Assembly (NCBI RefSeq): GCF_004352855.1
Contig: NZ_SJSC01000001.1
Location: forward strand, 372,001-436,000
Direction: 5' to 3'
Source of the DNA: Marinomonas sp. KMM3893
Lineage (GTDB): Bacteria > Pseudomonadota > Gammaproteobacteria > Pseudomonadales > Marinomonadaceae
DNA length: 64,000 bases
Under the pieces are notes generated by a model. That model was not told the origin of the DNA. It made no database searches and was given only the letters and a program-made list of their open reading frames with translations. Position numbers and translations under genes: made by a program. Each line of letters starts with the position of its first letter. The first letter of the stretch is position 1. Positions 27,851-36,238 of the stretch are shown here, in pieces.

Positions 27851-27876
27851 AATTCGCGCACATTTTTGCTATAATA
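27851..27876 (+). promoter_or_regulatory. Likely promoter of srkA
   Basis: TGCTATAAT (27867-27875) is an extended -10 box (TGn TATAAT), about 90 bases upstream of srkA. The -35 region is poor, which extended -10 promoters tolerate. Confidence 0.45.
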
Positions 27877-27966
27877 CTTTTATCAGGCCACCCCTCTTTT
27901 TCTTGGGCTACCAGATGCGCTTTTCGGTTTTCATCACTGCCTTTTTACTTCTTTAGAGCCAATATT

Positions 27967-28935
27967 ATGTCCGCGACACACACTTTCTCAAGCCTAGTTC
28001 CTGACGTTATTTTAGACGCCGTTGAATCCACAGGATTATGGAGTGATTCGCGTATTTACCCGCTCAACAGTTATGAGAATAGAGTGTACCAAGTGGGCAT
28101 TGAGGACAGTTCGCCGGTCATTGCTAAATTTTACCGACCAGAACGTTGGACTGAGGCACAAATCCGCGAAGAACATGACACCTTGCTCGCATTGCAAGAA
28201 CAAGGTGTTCCCGTCGTCGCCCCCTTGGCATTCGAAGGTAAGACACTGTTCTTGCATAACGACATCTACTTTGCGCTTTCAGCAAAATTGACAGGGCAGC
28301 ACCCAGAGGCAGATAACCTAGATCAGTTGTATCAGCTTGGTGAACGGATGGGGCAACTTCATCACGCCATGGCAACCCCTTTCACGCACCGCATTAGCGT
28401 GTCTCCGTTGGAACAAATAGAACAAGCAGGTGCACAAATATTGGCAGGAGAACATTTGCCACAACGGCTAAAAACAGACTATCAAAAGCAAATTGCCCGC
28501 CTTCATGAGATGAGCGCAGCCCAACTCAATGTCTATTGGCCAACAGAATTACGTGCCGTTCATGGTGACAGTCATCGGAGCAACTTGATGCTTCATAATG
28601 AAGAATTCCACCTGCTCGATTTTGATGATTGCCAAAACGGTGTCGCCATTCAAGACCTCTGGCTACACTTAACGCAAACAGAAAACCCAAGACAACAACT
28701 CAGCGAAATGATCGAAGGCTATGAAACCTATCTACCCTTTGACACTCGTGAACTGGGCTTAATTGATGTGTTTAAAAGCGCGCGAATAGCCAACTACGCT
28801 GCTTGGTTACAACAACGCTGGAATGATCCAGCCTTTGTTAAAGCCTTCCCTTGGTTTACCAGTGAAGAGTACTGGATCAATCATTTGAATGAGCTAAAAA
28901 GCTGTGAACTAGAATGGGGGAACATGTCTCGATGA
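27967..28935 (+). CDS. srkA: Stress response kinase A (SrkA/YihE/RdoA)
   Basis: 322 residues of the APH-like kinase fold. Catalytic loop VHGDSHRSNLM with D201 and N206, and the metal Asp D218 in LLDFDD, at essentially the positions of the E. coli protein. The opening GLWSDSRIYPLNSYENRVYQV and SAKLTGQHPEA are typical of SrkA. It is a Ser/Thr protein kinase that protects against stress-induced death. Its stop overlaps the start of the recQ-like gene in ATGA, so the two are translationally coupled. In enterobacteria srkA is instead followed by dsbA. Confidence 0.93.
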   Translation: MSATHTFSSLVPDVILDAVESTGLWSDSRIYPLNSYENRVYQVGIEDSSPVIAKFYRPERWTEAQIREEHDTLLALQEQGVPVVAPLAFEGKTLFLHNDIYFALSAKLTGQHPEADNLDQLYQLGERMGQLHHAMATPFTHRISVSPLEQIEQAGAQILAGEHLPQRLKTDYQKQIARLHEMSAAQLNVYWPTELRAVHGDSHRSNLMLHNEEFHLLDFDDCQNGVAIQDLWLHLTQTENPRQQLSEMIEGYETYLPFDTRELGLIDVFKSARIANYAAWLQQRWNDPAFVKAFPWFTSEEYWINHLNELKSCELEWGNMSR

Positions 28936-30902
28936 ATCCATTAGAATCAAAACTCGACGCCTTGTTTGGCTTTAATCAATTCCGCCAAGGTCAAGAGCAA
29001 ACCATTCAGCAGTTACTCGCTGGACACTCCTCATTAGCGGTATTCCCAACTGGCTCAGGCAAGTCATTATGTTATCAATTTACGGCGACCCAGCTACCTA
29101 ATCTGACCTTGGTTATTTCACCACTGATTGCCTTGATGCACGATCAATTAGATTTTTTGCGCAGCAAGGGCATCGCCGCTGCCAGCTTAGATTCAAGCCA
29201 GAGCAAAGAAGACAGCCAAGCGGTCATGGAAGGCGTACAAAGCGGCCATATCAAAATTCTGATGATTTCCGTTGAGCGCTTTAAAAACGAACGCTTTCGC
29301 CGATTTATAAAACAAGTGCCCATCTCGATGTTAGTAGTTGATGAAGCCCATTGTATTTCTGAGTGGGGACACAATTTCCGCCCTGATTATTTAAAACTGC
29401 CTCATTACCAACAAGAACTGCAAATCCCTTTGGTATTATTGCTTACGGCAACGGCAACACGTCGTGTACAAAGAGATATGGCACAGAAATTCAATATTTA
29501 CCCTGAACACATCACTCAAACTGGCTTTTACCGCGCTAATTTGGACATTGAGCTGATTCCAGCACAAAGCGATGGCAAAATATTTGAACTAAAGCGCCTC
29601 CTTAAGGAGGTTTCAGGGCCAAGTATTGTCTATGTGACTCAACAGAAAACAGCGGAAGACATTGCCAATACACTGATGACAGAGGGTTTTCCAGCGAAGG
29701 CTTATCATGCGGGCTTAAAGGACGATGTGCGGCGCCAGATTCAAGCAGACTTTATGTCCGGTCAAACGCCAATAATTATCGCCACCATTGCGTTTGGCAT
29801 GGGTATCGACAAAGCGGATATTCGTCTTGTCGTCCACTATGACCTACCCAAATCCATTGAAAACTACAGCCAAGAAATTGGCCGTGCTGGGCGTGATAAT
29901 TTACCTAGCCGCTGTGTCATGCTCGCAAGTTTAGAAGGCCTTCATACCTTAGAAAATTTCGTCTATGGTGATACCCCACAACGCCATGAAATACAGAATC
30001 TACTCGGCCAAATCAAAGAACACACAATTCATGATGAACAGTGGCATACAGATCAATGGGAAACCCAGCTTTATGGCCTTTCCAACCAAACAAACATTCG
30101 CTCTTTACCGCTAAAAACGCTGTTAGTACAACTCGAAATGCTTGACGCAATAGAGCCAAAATACAGCTACTACGCAGAAGTTCGATTAAAATGGCAAACG
30201 GATCGCCATGCTTTTAAAGCGCACCTTCCAGCTGAGATGCAATCCACTTATGATGCGATATTAAACGGTATTCAGTATAAGAAGATTTGGGGAACACCCA
30301 ACTTTGATACCATGTATCAACAAGCGGGCGTGACCCGAGGTGATGTATTACAAGTGCTAGAACATCTTGCTGATCAAAATGTGATCATACTGGAGAGCAA
30401 GGGGCTTACTGAGGTCTATCAAGTGAATACTCAGGTTTTTCATCAGGAAACCCTGCTCAACCAACTCAGTCAGTATGTTGAAGAAAAAGAAAGCTCTGAA
30501 ATAGAGCGCATCGCTACCATGATTCGTTTTTTCCAACTTGACCGTTGCCTAAATCACAACCTCGCTAAATATTTTGGTGATCAGAATGCACCACAGCACT
30601 GCGGCCACTGCTCGGTGTGCAAAGGTAAGGTATTGGCTTTTGCCGCACCAACCTCAGAGAAGGATAACTGGCAGCAAAACTTGGCTTTTTACATCAATGA
30701 ATTCGTCTCTCATATGCAAAATAAAAGCCCTAATAGTCTAATCACAGAAGTGTTAGTAACACGATTTTTGACGGGTCTTACCCAACCTATTTTTACCAAA
30801 GTAAAAGCCCGCCAATTATCAGGATTTGCAAAGTACGAACAACAGGCTTATCGAGAGGTGCTTGATGCCGTCAAAAAACAACACCAAACAGGGTACAATT
30901 AA
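28932..30902 (+). CDS. RecQ family ATP-dependent DNA helicase
   Basis: 656 residues. Helicase core: the RecQ motif 0 FGFNQFRQGQEQTIQ (12-26), Walker A PTGSGKS (39-45), DEAH at 137-140 in VVDEAHCISEWGHNFRPDY, motif V/VI with GMGIDKADIR and QEIGRAGRD. The zinc-binding part follows (RCLNHNLAKYFG, then CGHCSVCKG). The C-terminal tail shows no clear HRDC domain and differs from canonical RecQ, so this is probably the RecQ-like paralogue rather than recQ itself. ATG 28932 overlaps the srkA stop. Its stop codon overlaps the convergent glycosyltransferase stop by four bases. Confidence 0.88.
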   Translation: MNPLESKLDALFGFNQFRQGQEQTIQQLLAGHSSLAVFPTGSGKSLCYQFTATQLPNLTLVISPLIALMHDQLDFLRSKGIAAASLDSSQSKEDSQAVMEGVQSGHIKILMISVERFKNERFRRFIKQVPISMLVVDEAHCISEWGHNFRPDYLKLPHYQQELQIPLVLLLTATATRRVQRDMAQKFNIYPEHITQTGFYRANLDIELIPAQSDGKIFELKRLLKEVSGPSIVYVTQQKTAEDIANTLMTEGFPAKAYHAGLKDDVRRQIQADFMSGQTPIIIATIAFGMGIDKADIRLVVHYDLPKSIENYSQEIGRAGRDNLPSRCVMLASLEGLHTLENFVYGDTPQRHEIQNLLGQIKEHTIHDEQWHTDQWETQLYGLSNQTNIRSLPLKTLLVQLEMLDAIEPKYSYYAEVRLKWQTDRHAFKAHLPAEMQSTYDAILNGIQYKKIWGTPNFDTMYQQAGVTRGDVLQVLEHLADQNVIILESKGLTEVYQVNTQVFHQETLLNQLSQYVEEKESSEIERIATMIRFFQLDRCLNHNLAKYFGDQNAPQHCGHCSVCKGKVLAFAAPTSEKDNWQQNLAFYINEFVSHMQNKSPNSLITEVLVTRFLTGLTQPIFTKVKARQLSGFAKYEQQAYREVLDAVKKQHQTGYN

Positions 30903-32023
30903 TCTATAAAACGGTGAAAAACTGCATCAAATTGCTGCTTTAATGCAGACTCATACACTTCTTTAGCTGACTCTTGGTTAGCTAAAGAAACACGTTTCCA
31001 TAATGCTGAATCCGTTAATAGCCTTGTCATTAGCTCGGCTAGCTCTTGGTTGTCCGAGCCTTCATAAACAAACTCTGCGGCTTCATTACGAATGATTTCG
31101 CTTGCCCCAACCCATTTCGTTGTAATGACTGGCGCACCACATGCCATAGCTTCAGCAACCACACGACCGAACTCTTCAATTCGCGCCGGCAGTACAAAAA
31201 TATCCAGTGCGTTAAAATACTCTTCTACATTGTCAATGATAGGAAGGGTGCGGATTCGATGTTTGTAAGGAGAATTATCAAGTATGGTCTGGAACTCTGG
31301 GGTTAGCTTGTCTTTGCCAACAAACACAAAATGCGTTTTTTCTGCGATCTCTTTTGGCAGGAGATTAATTGCCTCAAAAAAACGATCCACACCACGTTTC
31401 TTGAAGTTACCAGAAGTCACTAACCCAACTAAATATTCGTCTTCTTTTACCCCTAATTCTGTGCGGATTTTTACCCTAGAAGCCTCAGGCAAACACTTAA
31501 ACTGACTTTCATCAATCGCAGGATAGATAACAGAAATATCCTCTTCAGGTACAGAAAAGCGTTTTATCAACTCATCTTTAGCTAAATTAGAGTTCGCTAC
31601 AATATGTTTAAATTGATGATTTTGAAATATTGGAGTATGTACCAAATACATTTCATCATCTTTAGGGAGGGGCTTTCCATGTATTTTTTCACAAGCGAGA
31701 TGCACGCAATTGTGAATAAAATGGACATCTGGATGCTGGACATCACCATGCCCAATCAGCATATCGGCTTTCAGCTTTTTCGCTAATTTTAACGTCTCAT
31801 TGCTAAACTGAATTCTTCGTTTAAACTTTTTCTGCCAAAAAAAGCGCTTCGATTTATGAGAAATTCCACCACTGTTTTTTATATCTGTTACATTCGCATT
31901 TTCTGAAACGGTGTGCACTTCACAGCCCATTGATCGAAAATACTTAATCTCTTCATGCACACTACGACAAGCACCTGAATACGTTTTTTCAAGGTTCTGT
32001 TTCGATATCAAAATGGTTTTCAT
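30899..32023 (-). CDS. Glycosyltransferase family 4 protein
   Basis: 374 residues, GT-B fold. The C-terminal half holds the family 4 donor-site block: GLVTSGNFKKRGVDRFFEAI, FVFVGKDK, and FVLPARIEEFGRVVAEAMAC with the conserved ExxxxxxxE pattern, then GAPVITTKWVGASEII. The N-terminal part (TYSGACRSVHEEIKYF) resembles WaaG-like LPS core glucosyltransferases. It probably adds a sugar to lipopolysaccharide or another envelope glycan. It is a single gene, tail-to-tail with recQ-like. No other LPS genes adjoin it. Confidence 0.85.
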   Translation of the reverse strand: MKTILISKQNLEKTYSGACRSVHEEIKYFRSMGCEVHTVSENANVTDIKNSGGISHKSKRFFWQKKFKRRIQFSNETLKLAKKLKADMLIGHGDVQHPDVHFIHNCVHLACEKIHGKPLPKDDEMYLVHTPIFQNHQFKHIVANSNLAKDELIKRFSVPEEDISVIYPAIDESQFKCLPEASRVKIRTELGVKEDEYLVGLVTSGNFKKRGVDRFFEAINLLPKEIAEKTHFVFVGKDKLTPEFQTILDNSPYKHRIRTLPIIDNVEEYFNALDIFVLPARIEEFGRVVAEAMACGAPVITTKWVGASEIIRNEAAEFVYEGSDNQELAELMTRLLTDSALWKRVSLANQESAKEVYESALKQQFDAVFHRFID

Positions 32024-32530
32024 GGTCTTAAAGAAAATCCTCTTAGCCTGTTAAGCTGCAAAAGGGAAATAGTAGCAATAAAAGCACTGCAAGGTGTAGC
32101 GCTTAAATGAAATGGTGGGAAAACCATAAGCCTTTTTCATCGTGGGTTTATCAAATCAAACACCCCCAAAAGAGCCAAGACATCAGCACCTATGGCAATC
32201 CTATGTATATGCACTTCATCTAAATTCAGAACAAACAAAACACACTGTTTGTTCTGAAACCCCCACTTTCCCAAGGTAGTATAAAAGCCAGACCAAATCT
32301 GCTGACCACTCTTTATTTGTAGTATTATATTATGGTAAGTTACAATTCATGACTTGCTACTTGCCAGGATAAGACCTTCGAAAAGCCCTCTTATAAGCAC
32401 TAGCTTGGAATAGAAGTACTCAAATCACCATGATAAACACACCTTCTATGGATGGGGCTTGTCATGAGGAACTAACAATAAAAACTTGAGCATAGGGAAG
32501 AACGCTCGACCTAACGAGTAGGAGTTTGAC
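32024..32530. other. 507-base intergenic region before the tct operon
   Basis: Between divergent genes. It holds a 38-codon frame at 32107-32223 (starts MKWWENHKPFSSW, weak AAGG ribosome site), followed two bases after its stop by a strong inverted repeat (32225-32258). An AT-rich stretch TATTATATTATGGTAA lies near 32322-32338 and may hold the tct promoter or an operator. Nothing else is recognisable. Confidence 0.35.
32225..32258. repeat. 13-bp perfect inverted repeat
   Basis: TTCAGAACAAACA (32225-32237) and TGTTTGTTCTGAA (32246-32258) with an eight-base AC-rich spacer. No T run follows on either strand, so it is more like an operator or an RNA stabilising hairpin than a terminator. Confidence 0.6.
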
Positions 32531-33010
32531 ATGGCAAGAGACCATAAACAGCTTGCTAAAGACGCGGTTGAACTGGTTAAACCAGCGATAGACAAGCTGT
32601 TTGAACAAACCAACCGAAAAGAACTGCATATTGTCATTATGGATCCCAGAATAAAGCCTTGGGAGTCAACATTTGAAGAGGCAATTCTGTATCAAGAATC
32701 TATTAAGAACTCATCGTGGAGCACTCCCTTTGATGTTCTTGCTAGAAACAAAGCGGCCCAAGCTTGGCGAAACAAAAGCGCCAACCTTCATCACCAAGCC
32801 GTGCACCCCTCTTCTCTACGTGATGATGATGTTCTCTTTTATGGCTCATTTGTCTATGGGGATGTTGTGGTTGCCTGCAGTGGTGTTCAGCAATGGTTTG
32901 ATATGCTTATTAGCGGCTGGATAGCCCTAGCATTTGAACAATTAGCCATCAGTGATTACCAACAAAGGAAGCTAGACCAACCTACCCAAATGTACAGAAA
33001 CAACAAATAA
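32531..33010 (+). CDS. HbpS/GlcG-like small protein, first gene of the tct operon
   Basis: 159 residues, no signal peptide or membrane segment. The plan is that of haem-binding/GlcG-like domains: an N-terminal helix (LAKDAVELVKPAIDKLFEQ), a strand HIVIMDP, a central helix with ARNKAAQAWRNKSA, and a C-terminal strand-helix GDVVVACSGVQQWFDMLISG. The match is by outline only. Such proteins often sit with organic-acid uptake genes. Ribosome site TAGGAG precedes the ATG. The next gene, tctC, starts 38 bases later, so it is in the operon. It could be an enzyme or a binding protein for the imported compound. Confidence 0.55.
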   Translation: MARDHKQLAKDAVELVKPAIDKLFEQTNRKELHIVIMDPRIKPWESTFEEAILYQESIKNSSWSTPFDVLARNKAAQAWRNKSANLHHQAVHPSSLRDDDVLFYGSFVYGDVVVACSGVQQWFDMLISGWIALAFEQLAISDYQQRKLDQPTQMYRNNK

Positions 33011-33048
33011 AAAAGAAAACGACAATAAATATAAAAAAGGATTATGTA

Positions 33049-33975
33049 ATGAAAAAAATAATTAGAAATACCATTGTTCTTGCTGGAATTTTAGCTTCTG
33101 CTTCTGCGTTTTCCGCTGATTACCCAAGCAAAAATATCCGTTTAGTCGTGCCATTTGGTGCTGGTGGCGGAACAGACTCCGTCGGTCGCACACTAGCAAA
33201 CAGCGCAAAAGACATACTCGGAACCAACATTTCTGTGATGAACCGAACCGGAGGCTCTGGTGCGGTCGGCATGAGCTATGGCGCGCAACAGCGTGGTGAT
33301 GGCTATACCTTAACGGTTGTCACCCGCGAAATCGCTTCCTTACCTCAAATGGGCTTAATGCAACATACGGCCAATGATTTCAAACTCATTCGTATGGTCA
33401 ACTTAGACCCTGCCGTTGTCCTCGTTAACAAAGACAGTAAATTCAATAACATCAATGATTTAATTCAAGAAGCGAAAGCCAATCCAGGAAAAGTAAAGTT
33501 TGCCTCAACCGCAGCGCCAAACTTTTATTTGATCGCTTTGCAAAAAGATCAGGGCATTCAACTTAATGCCATCCCATACAATGGTTCGTCAGAAGCCATT
33601 CCATCCGTCTTGGGTGGACACACTGCCGTGACCATGGTCACGCCGGGTGAAGCCATTTCTCAACTCAGATCAGGTCAATTAAAAGCCTTAGGGGTGATGT
33701 CTAAAGAACGTATTTCATACATTCCTAACGTCCCTACTTTGATAGAACAAGGCGTTAATGTGACCAGTGGCACATGGCGTGGAATTGGCGCACCGAAAAG
33801 CACGCCAGATGAAATAATTGTTACCTTAGGAAATGCATTCGATCAAGCCATGGCATCCGATGAATTTAAAACCTTCATGGCCAAAGGCGCCATGACAATT
33901 CACAACATGAATGCCGCTGAGTTTACTCAGTTTGTTAAAGATGACACTCAATCTTTAGGTGCATTAATTAAGTAA
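33049..33975 (+). CDS. tctC: Tripartite tricarboxylate transporter substrate-binding protein (TctC family)
   Basis: 308 residues with a signal peptide cleaved near FSA/DYP (residue 23). The TctC/Bug signature follows: YPSKNIRLVVPFGAGGGTD, then TGGSGAVGMSYGAQQ and the second lobe with ALGVMSKERISYIPNVPTL. It binds an organic anion in the periplasm and hands it to TctAB. Gene symbol is by family; citrate itself is not implied. AAGGA lies before the ATG. A strong hairpin follows the stop before tctB. Confidence 0.88.
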   Translation: MKKIIRNTIVLAGILASASAFSADYPSKNIRLVVPFGAGGGTDSVGRTLANSAKDILGTNISVMNRTGGSGAVGMSYGAQQRGDGYTLTVVTREIASLPQMGLMQHTANDFKLIRMVNLDPAVVLVNKDSKFNNINDLIQEAKANPGKVKFASTAAPNFYLIALQKDQGIQLNAIPYNGSSEAIPSVLGGHTAVTMVTPGEAISQLRSGQLKALGVMSKERISYIPNVPTLIEQGVNVTSGTWRGIGAPKSTPDEIIVTLGNAFDQAMASDEFKTFMAKGAMTIHNMNAAEFTQFVKDDTQSLGALIK

Positions 33976-33980
33976 TAACA

Positions 33981-34018
33981 CACAAACAGGGTTGCTACTG
34001 CTGGCAACCCTGTTTGTG
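33981..34018 (+). promoter_or_regulatory. Intercistronic hairpin between tctC and tctB
   Basis: Perfect 15-bp stem CACAAACAGGGTTGC (33981-33995) and complement (34004-34018) with an eight-base loop, five bases after the tctC stop. No T run follows, so it likely protects the 3' end of tctC mRNA and raises the receptor above the membrane subunits. Confidence 0.7.
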
Positions 34019-34054
34019 ATTACTGAGTTCAGTTTATTTCAAAAGGATTTTTCT

Positions 34055-34507
34055 ATGTTAAATAGAAATATTGTTTTTCCTATATTAATCATTGTGATTA
34101 GTGCTGTTATATTGTCGTTAATCCCGCAATTTACTGTACCAGTCTATTATCAGCAAGACGCTAGCGTTGGGGCAAAATTTTTCCCTACGGTTTTGGTCAT
34201 CGCACAAATCATCATCTGTATTGCATTGCTCGTTCAACACCGAGCCAAGAAGCATAAAGCACAAGAATCCGACGGATTATTTTCAAAAATGTCTTTCTTT
34301 GGCCTGTGTTTCTTAGTCGTGTATGCCGTACTAATAGGCCTTCTTGGCTACCTTATTGCCAGCTTAACTGCGTTTACCTTGTATTTGGCCTATTTAAAAA
34401 CAAAGAAGCTTTCTTACTACCTTTTCGCCTATTTTTTTGTTGTTGCTATTTATTATCTATTTAGCCACGTGTTTGTTATTTCCCTTCCTGAAGGCATTAT
34501 TTTTTAG
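34055..34507 (+). CDS. tctB: Tripartite tricarboxylate transporter small membrane subunit (TctB family)
   Basis: 150 residues with four hydrophobic segments (about 6-26, 47-64, 82-104, 117-140), the usual TctB length. VGAKFFPTVL after the first segment is typical of the family. ATG 34055 has AAAAGGA upstream; a reading from 33992 would start inside the intercistronic hairpin and has no ribosome site. It sits nine bases before tctA. Confidence 0.85.
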   Translation: MLNRNIVFPILIIVISAVILSLIPQFTVPVYYQQDASVGAKFFPTVLVIAQIIICIALLVQHRAKKHKAQESDGLFSKMSFFGLCFLVVYAVLIGLLGYLIASLTAFTLYLAYLKTKKLSYYLFAYFFVVAIYYLFSHVFVISLPEGIIF

Positions 34508-34515
34508 AGGCTTCT

Positions 34516-35997
34516 ATGATAGATCATTTATTTGTCGGCCTTGGTGCTGCATTTAGCTTAGCAATATTCCCTGTCCTTATATTTGGCGTTCTAGGGGGCA
34601 TAATTCTTGGCGCACTGCCAGGCTTAACAGCAACAATGGGCGTGGCAATATTGTTGCCATTTACCTTTGGCATGGAAGCGACTGCCGCCATGGTGATGCT
34701 TATTGGGGTGTACATCGGTGGTATTTTTGGCGGTTCCATCTCTGCCATATTGTTAAAAACACCGGGGACACCCGCATCCGCAGCAACGGTTCTGGATGGT
34801 TATTCTCTGACTCAGAAAGGCGAAGCGGCACGTGCTTTGAGCATCGCGGCGGTCGCCTCTTTTGTAGGCGGATTAATTAGTACCATTATATTGATCGCTA
34901 TTGCGCCTATGTTGGCAGAATTTGCATTGCGATTTAATGCTCCCGAATACTTCGCATTGGCCCTGTTTGGCTTGACCATTATCGCCAGCGTGGCATCAAA
35001 AAGTATCTTGAAAGGCTTATTAGCCGGTACCATTGGTTTATTGATTTCAACCGTGGGTCTCGACCCTATCAGCAGTGTTCCAAGATTTACTTTTGGAATC
35101 TTAGACCTCTACAACGGCATCAATGTCATCCCGGTTTTAATTGGTTTATTTGCGATATCAGAAGCCTTAACCCAACTAGAAAAACTGCATGCAAAAGAAA
35201 AAATTGCTGAGAAATTCAGTAATAAACTGATGAGTTTAAAAGACCTTAAAAGCATTCTACCTACGTCGATTAAAAGTGCTTTATTTGGTACCTCTATTGG
35301 TGCGGTTCCAGGTGCTGGTGCCGATATTTCAGCGTTTGTGTGCTACAACGAAGCCAAACGAGTCTCTAAGAACCCTGAAGAATTTGGTAACGGATCTATT
35401 AGAGGGCTCGCAGCCGCAGAAGCAGGCAATAATGGAGTCACAGGCGGTTCACTCGTTCCCCTATTAACATTAGGTGTACCGGGCGATGCGGTTGCCGCCG
35501 TATTACTAGGGGCTTTGATTGTTCAAGGGCTGACTCCTGGACCACTCCTGTTCACTCAAAACCCAGAAATTGTCTACGGTATTTTTAGCTCTATGCTAGT
35601 GGCGAATATTGCCATGCTGTTAATTGGGCTATTAGGCATTCGCTTTTTCTGTCAGATTTCAAAAGTCCCTAAATTACTAATGATCCCCATCATTATTTTC
35701 TTATCGATTGTTGGGGCTTATGCGATCAATAATTCAATGTTCGACGTAGGCATTGCCATTTCATTTGGCGTACTTGGTTTTGTATTGAATAAATTAGAAG
35801 TGCCCACTTCGCCGATACTGCTTGCGATCATTCTAGGGCCAATGGCAGAAACCAATTTAAGAAAATCCCTATTGATGTTCGAAGGTAGCTGGTCGTTCCT
35901 ATATGAAAGGCCTATCGCATTGGCTTTTATACTTTTGGCGATTTTCTCACTGTGGTCAACCATAAGAAGGCATAGAAAAACCGCTAGTTCCACTTAG
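34516..35997 (+). CDS. tctA: Tripartite tricarboxylate transporter large permease (TctA family)
   Basis: 493 residues, about twelve membrane segments. The family repeats are clear: GALPGLTATMGVAILLPFTF near residue 34 and the second glycine/proline block GAVPGAGADISAFVCYNEAK near 260. LLKTPGTPASAATVLDGY is also diagnostic. It carries the organic acid across the inner membrane with the TctC receptor. An imperfect hairpin (36019-36057) and then a terminator (36179-36204) follow. Confidence 0.92.
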   Translation: MIDHLFVGLGAAFSLAIFPVLIFGVLGGIILGALPGLTATMGVAILLPFTFGMEATAAMVMLIGVYIGGIFGGSISAILLKTPGTPASAATVLDGYSLTQKGEAARALSIAAVASFVGGLISTIILIAIAPMLAEFALRFNAPEYFALALFGLTIIASVASKSILKGLLAGTIGLLISTVGLDPISSVPRFTFGILDLYNGINVIPVLIGLFAISEALTQLEKLHAKEKIAEKFSNKLMSLKDLKSILPTSIKSALFGTSIGAVPGAGADISAFVCYNEAKRVSKNPEEFGNGSIRGLAAAEAGNNGVTGGSLVPLLTLGVPGDAVAAVLLGALIVQGLTPGPLLFTQNPEIVYGIFSSMLVANIAMLLIGLLGIRFFCQISKVPKLLMIPIIIFLSIVGAYAINNSMFDVGIAISFGVLGFVLNKLEVPTSPILLAIILGPMAETNLRKSLLMFEGSWSFLYERPIALAFILLAIFSLWSTIRRHRKTASST

Positions 35998-36018
35998 CAA
36001 ACTCACTTCAACTCTTGC

Positions 36019-36057
36019 TTTAGGCTTCTCAGAATGCACATCTGATGAAGCCTAAAA
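36019..36057 (+). terminator. Hairpin after tctA
   Basis: TTTAGGCTTC (36019-36028) pairs exactly with GAAGCCTAAA (36048-36057). No clean T run follows, so it may stabilise the tct transcript rather than end it. Confidence 0.5.
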
Positions 36058-36174
36058 GCCCTTATTTATCTTTCCCTTGTCGCAATCTCTAGCTCGAACC
36101 ACTCCCTCGCCAGAGCGCTTCCCTGTTCTCCAGTACTCCCAAGATAACGCTTGAAAAGTGGCCTTATGCGGGCC

Positions 36175-36204
36175 AAAAAAAACGCCTCTAAAAAGAGGCG
36201 TTTT
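36175..36204. terminator. Bidirectional terminator between tctA and the dehydrogenase gene
   Basis: 11-bp perfect stem AAAACGCCTCT (36179-36189) and complement (36194-36204), loop AAAA, with eight A before it (T run for the minus strand) and TTTT after. Confidence 0.85.
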
Positions 36205-36238
36205 GACCATAACGGCATTAGATATTGATGGCTAACAG

